The notes under the pieces are model-generated. The model had not been told where the DNA came from. It searched no databases and saw only the letters and a list, made by a program, of their open reading frames with translations. A program made the translations under genes and the position numbers. Positions 16,224 through 24,056 of a stretch of 31,325 nt of DNA are shown here, in pieces (position 1 is the first letter of the stretch; every line of letters starts with the position of its first letter). Origin of the DNA: URNF01 sp045594105 (lineage in GTDB: Bacteria; Bacillota; Clostridia; Oscillospirales; Acutalibacteraceae); contig JAZNXY010000130.1 in NCBI GenBank assembly GCA_045594105.1, forward strand, positions 1-31,325, given 5' to 3'.

Positions 16224-17404
16224 TATTCCACCACCTCAAAAAAGGTATCCGGTCTTGCCGGGTCAAAACACTCGTTTGCCCACATAAAAGTCACCATATC
16301 CTCCGTTTCGGACAAGTTAATAATATTGTGGGTATAGCCGGGAATCATTTCCACAACCTGTAATTTTTCACCGCTTACACGGAATTCTATTACGGGATAT
16401 GAAGTACCGTCAGCAGCATTACCGATTTTCCGCATCTGAATCAGGCCTTCGCCTTTCACCACCAAGAACTTTTCGTTCTTGCTATGGTGCCAATGGTTGC
16501 CTTTGGTGATACCCGGTTTAGAAATATTTACACTAAACTGACCTCTGTCGGGCGTACGGATAATTTCCGTAAAGCTGCCACGTTGGTCCTCGTTCATCTT
16601 TAAGTCATAAATAAACTTTTCAGCAGGCAAATACGACAAATAGGTGCTGTACAGTTTGGAAACCAACGGATCCGTAAAATCAGGCACGCCGCCTGCAGCA
16701 CGAATCTCGGGGAAACTGCGGATGGTATCCGCAATGAACCCTAAGGTTGTATGATGTTCCACAGGCACTACACAAAAATCACCTTTTTCGGTGGGATGAC
16801 CTGCTAAGGCATGCAGCATTTCATCTACCAAATCATCAATGTAGACCAAATGCATTTGTACAAACGGATCGGTTACCTGAATATCCAAATCATTGGCAAT
16901 ATTATTGCAGAAAGTAGCAATAGCACTGTTGTAATTCGGACGGCACCATTTACCGAACAAATTGGGAAAACGATACACGTAAACAGGTGCTCCCGTTTTT
17001 TCAGCGTATGCAAAGCCGAGCATCTCCCCCGCTTTTTTACTTTCACCGTACACACTGCCTGTGTAGCGACCTTCTAAAGAAGCTTGTGCAGAGCTGGAAA
17101 GCACTATCGGGCAGGTGTTTTTGTGCTTCTGCAGTGCTTCCAACAACGTTGCAAAGAAATCTCTGTTGCCTTGCATAAACTCTGCGTTGTCTTTCGGTCG
17201 GTTGACACCTGCAAAATGGAACACAAAATCCGCCTTTTCACAGTATGTATCAAGCAATGACGCATCCGTATCAACGTCATATAAGAACAGTTCACCAATT
17301 TCCAGTTCGGGATGTGTTCTGTCTTTGCCGTCCTTTATGTTTTGCAGAGCAGCAGTGAGATTTTTGCCAACAAAGCCGCCTGCACCTGTGATTAAAATAT
17401 TCAT
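16223..17404 (-). CDS. capF: Bifunctional UDP-sugar reductase/epimerase CapF (SDR plus cupin)
   Basis: 393 aa. An N-terminal SDR domain has TGAGGFVG (6-13) and Y119-x3-K123 (VYGESKKAG). A C-terminal cupin domain (about 280-393) has a metal-type motif around H304, H306 and H307 followed by E311 (GNHWHHSKNEKFLVV). This two-domain layout is diagnostic of CapF/WbjC/FnlB, which completes 3-epimerisation and reduces the 4-keto group to make UDP-N-acetyl-6-deoxy-L-talosamine. It sits 5 bp after capE and overlaps capG, in the same order as Staphylococcus aureus cap5E-F-G. The SD is AAAGGAT. Confidence 0.93.
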   Translation of the reverse strand: MNILITGAGGFVGKNLTAALQNIKDGKDRTHPELEIGELFLYDVDTDASLLDTYCEKADFVFHFAGVNRPKDNAEFMQGNRDFFATLLEALQKHKNTCPIVLSSSAQASLEGRYTGSVYGESKKAGEMLGFAYAEKTGAPVYVYRFPNLFGKWCRPNYNSAIATFCNNIANDLDIQVTDPFVQMHLVYIDDLVDEMLHALAGHPTEKGDFCVVPVEHHTTLGFIADTIRSFPEIRAAGGVPDFTDPLVSKLYSTYLSYLPAEKFIYDLKMNEDQRGSFTEIIRTPDRGQFSVNISKPGITKGNHWHHSKNEKFLVVKGEGLIQMRKIGNAADGTSYPVIEFRVSGEKLQVVEMIPGYTHNIINLSETEDMVTFMWANECFDPARPDTFFEVVE

Positions 17405-17409
17405 TGAAA

Positions 17410-18462
17410 TTATCCTTTATAATCGTAAGGAATACCCATGCTGTCAAGTTCATCTCGAATATATTGGAGCATAAGCAGCTTTTCCTTAACCTGTTCCACA
17501 GTCAACAGAACGGTATTCTGAGAGTCGAACTCATGGAGAGGGTTACGCTCGACATCACCGCTGTCAACGTATTTTTCGTAGTTGAGGTCACGGTGATCAC
17601 ACGGCACACGATAGAAATCACCCATATCGATAGCGTTGGAGCATTCTTCATTGGTAAGTAACGTTTCGTACATTTTTTCGCCGTGACGAATACCGATAAT
17701 CTGTACATCGTTTTCCGAACGGAACAGTTCTTTAACGGCTTGTGCAAGAACACCAATAGTACAAGAAGGTGCTTTCTGTACAAGAATATCACCGCTCTGA
17801 CCGTTTTCAAAAGCAAACAATACCAAGTCAACCGCTTCTTCCAAGCTCATAACAAAACGGGTCATAGCAGGTTCGGTGACGGTAATCGGTTTGCCTTTCT
17901 TAATCTGGTCAATCCACAGCGGAATAACCGAACCACGGGAGCAAAGCACGTTACCGTAACGGGTGCAGCAAATTTTAGTTCTGTCCTTTGCGGTACGTGC
18001 TTTAGAAACGGCAACACGTTCCATCATAGACTTCGAAATACCCATAGCATTTACGGGATATGCGGCTTTGTCGGTAGAAAGACAAATAACTGTTTTAACG
18101 CCCTCTTCGATGGCAGCGGTCAAAACGTTATCGGTACCGATAACGTTGGTTTTCACCGCTTCCATCGGGAAGAATTCGCAAGAAGGCACCTGTTTCAGTG
18201 CCGCCGCATGAAAGATGTAGTCAACGCCGTGCATAGCACTTTTCACGCTGTTGATATCGCGCACATCACCGATGAAGAACTGAATCTTCTCCGCAACTTC
18301 AGGCATTTCACGCTGATAGTCATGACGCATATCATCCTGTTTCTTTTCGTCACGGGAGAAAATACGAATCTCCTTAATGTCGGTATCCAAGAATCTTTTC
18401 AGTACGGCATTACCAAAGGAACCCGTACCACCGGTTATCATAAGTGTCTTTCCTTCAAACAT
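17410..18462 (-). CDS. capE: UDP-GlcNAc 4,6-dehydratase/5-epimerase CapE (FlaA1 family)
   Basis: 350 aa, short soluble form without the membrane part of CapD-type enzymes. The nucleotide motif is TGGTGSFG (10-17) and the DK pair D131-K132 is in LSTDKAAYPVNAMG. As in other members of this family, the usual catalytic Tyr of YxxxK is replaced by methionine (M140-x3-K144). It converts UDP-GlcNAc to the 4-keto-6-deoxy-L-arabino intermediate, the first step toward UDP-L-FucNAc. The C-terminal part has RHGEKMYETLLTNEE. The following capF and capG support the call. It is preceded by a 107-bp AT-rich gap, the largest inside the polysaccharide locus. Confidence 0.92.
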   Translation of the reverse strand: MFEGKTLMITGGTGSFGNAVLKRFLDTDIKEIRIFSRDEKKQDDMRHDYQREMPEVAEKIQFFIGDVRDINSVKSAMHGVDYIFHAAALKQVPSCEFFPMEAVKTNVIGTDNVLTAAIEEGVKTVICLSTDKAAYPVNAMGISKSMMERVAVSKARTAKDRTKICCTRYGNVLCSRGSVIPLWIDQIKKGKPITVTEPAMTRFVMSLEEAVDLVLFAFENGQSGDILVQKAPSCTIGVLAQAVKELFRSENDVQIIGIRHGEKMYETLLTNEECSNAIDMGDFYRVPCDHRDLNYEKYVDSGDVERNPLHEFDSQNTVLLTVEQVKEKLLMLQYIRDELDSMGIPYDYKG

Positions 18463-18569
18463 ATTGTTATACTCTCCTCACCTTATCCTAATTTCTTGAA
18501 TCTGTACAGTATGTTTCTTATCACATTTAATAATACCACACAACTCTTATAAATAGTAAGTAGCAAAAA
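18463..18569 (-). promoter_or_regulatory. 107-bp AT-rich gap between wzx and capE, possible internal promoter
   Basis: All other gaps in the locus are below 40 bp, so this gap stands out. On the minus strand a weak -35/-10 pair (TTGTGT, 17 bases, TAAGAA) can be drawn, but neither box is strong. No hairpin terminator or riboswitch-like structure was recognised. A GGAG SD lies 11 bases before the capE ATG. An internal promoter for capEFG is possible, not shown. Confidence 0.3.
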
Positions 18570-20099
18570 CTATCTTTTGAGCAGCTTTTTGATTTTTCCG
18601 AAGAACAAGTTCTTCTCATATGTGTTTAAGCAAAAACACATTAACACAGCAAACGCCACAACAAAGAGCAACCCGTTTACCAAAAATCTCAAAACCCCTT
18701 GCGGTAACGGATTAAAGTTTTCCAAAGTAAGACCGATGGCCAACGCAACCAGCAAGAACGGCGTGATTTTCAAATAACATCTTTTGAGCATCTGCATCAT
18801 ATCCAGATGAAGCACCTTAACATGTGCCACAACCAGTAATGCACTGCGAATTAAATATGCAATGCAAATAGAAACAGAAGCGCCCAACGCTCCCCACCAG
18901 TGAGAGAAAACAAGCGAAATAGAAACATTCAGTATGCCTGTTATCAGGTATATAAAGGATTGTAGTTTCACCTTGTTCTCAACAATCAGGGTTGTGTTTG
19001 CGATTTGCAGAGGCATATAAAAATAGCTGGGTATAACCAAAAAAACTGCACACAAATAGCTTTCAATAAAGTCCGCCTTATTCCATACATCCACTATAAA
19101 AGACTTTCCGAAAGAAATAAATCCTACTACTAAAGCACCGACAATCAAGCATTGTATTCTGCCGATCTTTACCATTAAATCAACAAGTTCGGTGTCTTTT
19201 TTTCCTTCGTGCACGATTTTTGAAATACGTGGCATAAACATACCGTTTATTGCTGCTGCGAAGGTGGAAACATATCCTTCAATCGTACTCGCTAAGCCGA
19301 AAACAGCCGACCCTATGGCACCGGTCGATGATACCGCAACGATAATTGATGGGGAAATGTTAAATATCATGCGGCGTGCCAAGCTGGTAACGGTTGTCCA
19401 AACCGAAAACCCGAAAATGTTTTTCAAAATATTTTTATCTTTACATTTGAAATTCACCTTTACCGCTGTTTTTTTCTTTATGATGTAAAGCTTAATTAAG
19501 ATGGTAAATATACCGGAAAGTGCATTTACTGTCACCAGCGCAAATACGCCATATCCCATCAACAGTGCAAAAACCATTGTCACTACGATAAAAACCTTGT
19601 GAAACAAATCTGCCAGTTTCAATCCAACAAAGTTCTCGTAGGCGGTCAGTATGCCATTGAGATTAGTAAAAGGAAAGGAAAAAACACTAAAAACGCCTAC
19701 AATGGCATACAGTGTCTTAAAGGTATTAAATTCACTCGGAGTAAGATTGTCATAAATAGAACCCAAGAATACTCCTACGATCAAAAGTGCGGCAAGGATA
19801 ATCCCATCAAGCAATATATAAAGCTTGTAAGTCATCCCAAGGAAATCGTTGATTGCTTTTTGATTTCCCTCTGCCCTATATTTGGATACAAAGCGAGAGA
19901 CGGCCGCACTCATACCAAAATCTATAACAAAAACAGTTATTAAAGAATTGGCAAGTGTATAAAGGCCGTAATTGCTTTGACCAATTTGCGTGATCATCCA
20001 TGGCGTGTAAATCAAGCCCGCCACCATGTTGAAGGCAATCGCTAAATACGATATAAGAGCCCCCATTTTGATTTGACTAGAGCTGTTAACAATAATCAC
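18570..20099 (-). CDS. wzx: Wzx-type polysaccharide flippase (MOP/oligosaccharide exporter family)
   Basis: About 509 aa from a GTG at 20099, 4 bases after the licD stop; an in-frame ATG at 20186 lies inside licD, and the next ATG is at 20066. The GTG gives about 10 residues before the conserved GALISYLAIAFN...GLIYTPWMI segment, as in relatives, but no clear SD precedes it, so the start is uncertain. The sequence is almost entirely hydrophobic helices (12-14 expected), with the family signature GQSNYGLYTL and the DFGMSAAVSRFVSKYRA loop. It would flip lipid-linked repeat units across the membrane. The EpsG/Wzy polymerase two genes upstream is its natural partner. Confidence 0.88.
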   Translation of the reverse strand: MIIVNSSSQIKMGALISYLAIAFNMVAGLIYTPWMITQIGQSNYGLYTLANSLITVFVIDFGMSAAVSRFVSKYRAEGNQKAINDFLGMTYKLYILLDGIILAALLIVGVFLGSIYDNLTPSEFNTFKTLYAIVGVFSVFSFPFTNLNGILTAYENFVGLKLADLFHKVFIVVTMVFALLMGYGVFALVTVNALSGIFTILIKLYIIKKKTAVKVNFKCKDKNILKNIFGFSVWTTVTSLARRMIFNISPSIIVAVSSTGAIGSAVFGLASTIEGYVSTFAAAINGMFMPRISKIVHEGKKDTELVDLMVKIGRIQCLIVGALVVGFISFGKSFIVDVWNKADFIESYLCAVFLVIPSYFYMPLQIANTTLIVENKVKLQSFIYLITGILNVSISLVFSHWWGALGASVSICIAYLIRSALLVVAHVKVLHLDMMQMLKRCYLKITPFLLVALAIGLTLENFNPLPQGVLRFLVNGLLFVVAFAVLMCFCLNTYEKNLFFGKIKKLLKR

Positions 20100-20103
20100 C
20101 CCG

Positions 20104-20907
20104 TTAGTTGTTGATATCGGCAGTAAAACGGATGTTTTGGTTGTGTGAGGGTTTCCTTTTTTCCTCACTCGGCAATTCATTGGCATAGTTTTCGCCGAAT
20201 CTCGATTTTAAGAAATTGTCATAATCAGATACCGCCATAAAGGTTTTATCTCTGAACGTCAGCTCGGTTAAAGAACTGTACGTTTCAGCGGCAAGTGGCT
20301 TGAAACTACGGTTCGAGTTACAAACCTCATAAATATAGCCCGTATTCTTTTTGTTATGTTTTTTGCAGCTTTTGTCTATTGCCCTAATGAGAACATTCAT
20401 TGGCAACAGTGCGAGCAATCCATAAACAATTTTTCGTATACCGTGCGGTTTGATCGCACGAAGTTTTGTCTTTCTTGCACCCGTAAAAAGTCCAATCACA
20501 GAACACTGTTTGTGAAGCTTCTCAGGAACAACATTATCAATGGGAAAAATATCAATAAAAATACCGTGATGCATTTTTGAAAGATGAGAGTAATCATAAT
20601 CGTATATTTCCGTACCATTTAAGCAAAGCTTAGCATAGTTGAGCGGAAACTCTTTAACATTGTTATAGGATTGAAGAAAGAAACGATTGTCCAGCTCTTT
20701 TGGGGCTACTGCAAGAAATTTCTCGTATTCCTCCCGCACCATAACAACATCAATATCATCGTCCCACGGAACAAAGTTTTGATATTTCACGGCACCCATC
20801 AGCGTGCCGCCTTCCATTGTGTACTTAATACCGTGTTTACGGCAAATCCTGTCAAACTCTACAAATATAGAATATACATGATCTTGTAAAAGGTTTAAGT
20901 CTATCAT
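20104..20907 (-). CDS. LicD family phosphotransferase
   Basis: 267 aa. The LicD nucleotidyltransferase-fold signature is at residues 33-53 (GGTLMGAVKYQNF then PWDDDID), with acidic residues D49, D50, D51 and D53 as probable metal ligands. LicD proteins move phosphocholine, or in other lineages other phospho-substituents, from a CDP-activated donor onto cell-surface glycans. No choline uptake or CTP:phosphocholine genes are in view, so the actual substituent is open (phosphocholine, phosphoethanolamine or phosphoribitol are options). A strong SD (TTGGAGG) precedes the ATG. It lies 13 bp after the polymerase gene. Confidence 0.88.
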   Translation of the reverse strand: MIDLNLLQDHVYSIFVEFDRICRKHGIKYTMEGGTLMGAVKYQNFVPWDDDIDVVMVREEYEKFLAVAPKELDNRFFLQSYNNVKEFPLNYAKLCLNGTEIYDYDYSHLSKMHHGIFIDIFPIDNVVPEKLHKQCSVIGLFTGARKTKLRAIKPHGIRKIVYGLLALLPMNVLIRAIDKSCKKHNKKNTGYIYEVCNSNRSFKPLAAETYSSLTELTFRDKTFMAVSDYDNFLKSRFGENYANELPSEEKRKPSHNQNIRFTADINN

Positions 20908-20920
20908 TTATATCCTCCAA

Positions 20921-22003
20921 TTATTGCCAGAAGAACTTGTAGTGCGCACCTGTTTTGATAAACAAGAACAATAAAGCCAACATACACAACATTGTTACTA
21001 ACAACTTGTTTTTCGGTTTGAAGGTTGAAAAAGCACTGGGCAGCGTCAACATAGTCATCAAACTATAATACTGCTGTACACGCATCATGGATTGGTCCAG
21101 CAATGTAAATAACGCAAACATAGCTGCCAAGGTATTGGCGAGTACTTCCATGTTCTTGTATGGTGTCTTGTTCTTGAATTGTCTGAAGCAAAGCAAAACA
21201 ACAAGTGTTAACAGCACCATCAAAGCGGTAAACGTATACGTCGGTGCCTCATATGCCTCTTCCCTGTTATATCCGACGAGAGAAGCAATCCACAAAATAG
21301 CGTTGCCGCCAAGGGCAAATATCACAGCTGTAAAACCGCCGAGCACGGCCAGGTATTTTCCGCTGATTTTGATGCGGGACAAGAAATAAAAAGGTGCAAA
21401 CAGCAAGACGGATTTATGTAACAAAAACGCCACAAGCGTGATTAAAATAAACTTCCAGAGTTTGCGTTCCTTAATCAATTCATATCCTACGAATACAATA
21501 AGCGCAGTAGCCAATGTTTGTCTATGCCCCGTGACAGCATAAAAGCTGTAAAACAGTACAGAGAACAGTATGTAGCTAAAGCACGGGTCTTCCGAGTTTT
21601 TATACACAAATCGCCCCATAGCAGAAAAGAAAATCACTGCAATAATAATCAGATACACCTGATAATCGTCGGTTAAAATGTGTGCAATTTTTTGGAACAG
21701 CAGATATCCGGGATCTTTATACCAAAAGTTTTCCACGGCATCTTCCGGAGTATATCCCTGCAAATACCCGCGATAAAACGAGGTAAATGCATCTGCCCAG
21801 GAAACGCTGCCGGCACGATCGAAGTGCTCAGCATATTTCAATGTATCCGCACCAACACTCCAACTTCGCAGGCCGGAAATCAAAATCCAACTAACAGAAG
21901 ATAACCAACAAAAGACTTTTCGCTTTTGCTGTGTCGGTTGAATATATATTAAACAAATACCAAGCACCAAAATCAGTGCCATATTGGCTAAATATACGAC
22001 CAT
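20921..22003 (-). CDS. EpsG family / Wzy-type polysaccharide polymerase
   Basis: 360 aa polytopic membrane protein with about 9-10 hydrophobic segments. EpsG-family features are visible: GLRSWSVGADTLKY after the second helix (about 44-57), a KDPGYLLFQKI loop, and TGHRQTLATALIVF in the middle, comparable to the GxRQxLA element of the family. It would join lipid-linked repeat units outside the membrane, with the Wzx protein downstream. A short SD (AAGGTG) precedes the ATG. As with most polymerases, identity rests on topology, short motifs and context rather than a catalytic signature. Confidence 0.82.
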   Translation of the reverse strand: MVVYLANMALILVLGICLIYIQPTQQKRKVFCWLSSVSWILISGLRSWSVGADTLKYAEHFDRAGSVSWADAFTSFYRGYLQGYTPEDAVENFWYKDPGYLLFQKIAHILTDDYQVYLIIIAVIFFSAMGRFVYKNSEDPCFSYILFSVLFYSFYAVTGHRQTLATALIVFVGYELIKERKLWKFILITLVAFLLHKSVLLFAPFYFLSRIKISGKYLAVLGGFTAVIFALGGNAILWIASLVGYNREEAYEAPTYTFTALMVLLTLVVLLCFRQFKNKTPYKNMEVLANTLAAMFALFTLLDQSMMRVQQYYSLMTMLTLPSAFSTFKPKNKLLVTMLCMLALLFLFIKTGAHYKFFWQ

Positions 22004-22034
22004 CTATATACACCTTATACATTTATAATATCAG

Positions 22035-22997
22035 TTATCTCTTGAAAACACGCTGCATTAAGCGCACGGCACGACACCAATTACGCCACAGCGGATTGGG
22101 GTACGCCCAGGTTCCATCCACCTTATCATCATATCTGTGATCACACACTATAAACTTAGGATGTGTCAAAGGAAAAGGAAACTGTCGCTCCGGAGCGAAG
22201 AAAATGGTAGGCATAGGGTTATTAGAAACCTTCTTTCCGTGTGTTGCTCCCTCACCCAAACCGATATTGGAAGCCAGTGATACACGCGGTACGATGCCGA
22301 AACGTGATTGCGAATATTTCGTAAATAAGAATTGATAGTCCCAATGCGAAATGTTCTTACCGTCAAGCAATGCTTTTCTGGTATTTACAAAGGTTTTCAG
22401 CTTTCCTTTTTTTGCTCTCTTGTGGGTTATATCATTTTCAATAAGCATCTGCAAGCGAGAATCGTCTATTGCACTTAAGAAATAATCGTAATTGTCCCAC
22501 ACTCGACGCCAACTGCCCCACGCACCTGCCAAAGGTGCTACTTTTGCAAAAAAGTAGCTATCGTTACCGCAATCCCAATCGGCAAAATGATTGAATCCAC
22601 TGACATTCGAAATGCGTTCATCGTCCTTGTATTTCTCCAGCATTTCCTCCATATACGGGAAGAAAGCGGCATGAGGTACGCAGTCGTCTTCTAAAACAAC
22701 AAGACGATCTACCATAGAAAATGCCCAGGAAATCGCCGTTTGCGGACGCATACCGCACCCCATGTTCGTTTCAGCATAGTTGGTATGTACTTCACATTCC
22801 CAATCGATATCCTCTGCTATTTTCTTACAAGCGGCAACTTTTTCAATATCGTCAGGGCGATTTTCACGAGGACCGTCGCATGCTAAAAACAATTTGGACG
22901 GGCGCGCTTTTTTCACAGCCTCAAACACCTCTTTGAAAGTGTCAGGACGTGCAAAAAAGACCAACAACACCGGAACGTCTGTCTTAAAATCCTTCAT
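22035..22997 (-). CDS. Glycosyltransferase, GT-A-like (HlpA/nucleotide-diphospho-sugar transferase type)
   Basis: 320 aa, soluble. It opens with PVLLVFFARPDTFKEVFEAVKKARP, as in proteins often annotated hemolytic protein HlpA-like or sugar transferase. An acidic metal-binding element is E103-D104-D105 in LVVLEDDCVPH, in the place of the DxD motif. AGAWGSWRRVW and SHWDYQF segments are also typical of this group. It would transfer one sugar to the growing repeat unit at the inner membrane face. Donor and acceptor are unknown. The ATG has an AGGTGA SD; the gene follows the acyltransferase by 18 bp. Confidence 0.8.
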   Translation of the reverse strand: MKDFKTDVPVLLVFFARPDTFKEVFEAVKKARPSKLFLACDGPRENRPDDIEKVAACKKIAEDIDWECEVHTNYAETNMGCGMRPQTAISWAFSMVDRLVVLEDDCVPHAAFFPYMEEMLEKYKDDERISNVSGFNHFADWDCGNDSYFFAKVAPLAGAWGSWRRVWDNYDYFLSAIDDSRLQMLIENDITHKRAKKGKLKTFVNTRKALLDGKNISHWDYQFLFTKYSQSRFGIVPRVSLASNIGLGEGATHGKKVSNNPMPTIFFAPERQFPFPLTHPKFIVCDHRYDDKVDGTWAYPNPLWRNWCRAVRLMQRVFKR

Positions 22998-23015
22998 AGC
23001 AGTTTCACCTATAAC

Positions 23016-24056
23016 TTAATAAAAATATTTTAAAAACCTTACCTTTTCTGCCGCTTTTATGAAAGCCCACGAAAATAAAAACGTAGTTGTGAAGATGTAA
23101 ACAAAGTATAGCACGGAATTCTGCACGAGAATTGTGTTAGATAAAAAGATGGTAGCAGTTGTGATAAAGAGACGCTGGCTCAAAAAGAGCATCAAACTCA
23201 TTTTTCTCATCCATACAAACCACTTATTTTCAGACGGTTGCCATTGTAATAAAATGTTCATCAAAAAGAAGGTTGTCAATAAAAGCGTAAACTTGGTATC
23301 TACGCCGTTAGTAGACCATCCCAAAAATGCTTGCCCTAAAGTCTCAACAGCCACAAGACACATGCTTAAGCAAAAACCTATGATAGACTTTTTAATAGTA
23401 AAATGCGGCACAGTTACAGTGAAAAGACCACCCAAGGCAACAAAGACGAAGCCGAACAACAAACCGTTTTTTATCGTATCAAAAAAGCTGAAATATGCCG
23501 CAAAAAACTCACGTAAAACAGGGATATGTACAGTTAAGCCGTAATAACTTGACCCCAAACAACAAAGAACATAGAACGGAAACGCCACAAGCAAAATTTG
23601 CTTAAAAGATAATTTGGTTCGTAACAAATATACGACGATTACCGCAGCTATTAAAGCCGGCAAGAACCAAATGGTAGAAAAGCTACCCTCAAAGAAAAAA
23701 GATTTGACATACTGTAAAATATTATCTGCAGTAAAACCACCAGATTGTGTCCAATTGTACACTACAAAAGGTAGATACACGGCAGACCACAAAAGATACA
23801 TGACGATTAAACGTTTAATATATTTAAAAAAATATGCACGTTTCTCTTCGTGCGTAGAAAAGCTTTCCGTTTTTGCAAAAAACAGAAAACCGCTTGCACA
23901 GAAGAAAAACGGAACGGCAATGGTAGTTACTATACGGCGAAACCCCAAGCTAATTACCGAACTAACATCCGCGAAGGGCGCGGTATGTAAAACAATAATT
24001 AATACTGCCGCAATAAATTTCATAATATCAATTGCCGTATATTGTTTTCTGCTCAC
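23016..24056 (-). CDS. Acyltransferase-3 family membrane protein (sugar O-acyl/acetyltransferase)
   Basis: 346 aa with about 10 membrane helices. The N-terminus YTAIDIMKFIAAVLIIVLHTAPF with H24, followed by FRRIVTTIAVPFFFCASGFLFF, is the standard acyltransferase-3 opening. These proteins usually add acetyl groups to polysaccharide sugars, using cytoplasmic acetyl-CoA. The start is a GTG inside the end of the glycosyltransferase fusion (29-bp overlap) with a very strong SD (GAGGAGGTG, 7 bases), so it can initiate on its own. It probably decorates the polysaccharide made by this locus; the position and sugar modified are unknown. Confidence 0.88.
   Translation of the reverse strand: MSRKQYTAIDIMKFIAAVLIIVLHTAPFADVSSVISLGFRRIVTTIAVPFFFCASGFLFFAKTESFSTHEEKRAYFFKYIKRLIVMYLLWSAVYLPFVVYNWTQSGGFTADNILQYVKSFFFEGSFSTIWFLPALIAAVIVVYLLRTKLSFKQILLVAFPFYVLCCLGSSYYGLTVHIPVLREFFAAYFSFFDTIKNGLLFGFVFVALGGLFTVTVPHFTIKKSIIGFCLSMCLVAVETLGQAFLGWSTNGVDTKFTLLLTTFFLMNILLQWQPSENKWFVWMRKMSLMLFLSQRLFITTATIFLSNTILVQNSVLYFVYIFTTTFLFSWAFIKAAEKVRFLKYFY

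Noticed and set aside
17683..18552. 289-codon plus-strand open frame
   Set aside because: It is fully antisense to capE, whose motifs are unmistakable. The translated product shows no family features, and there is no SD or promoter evidence.
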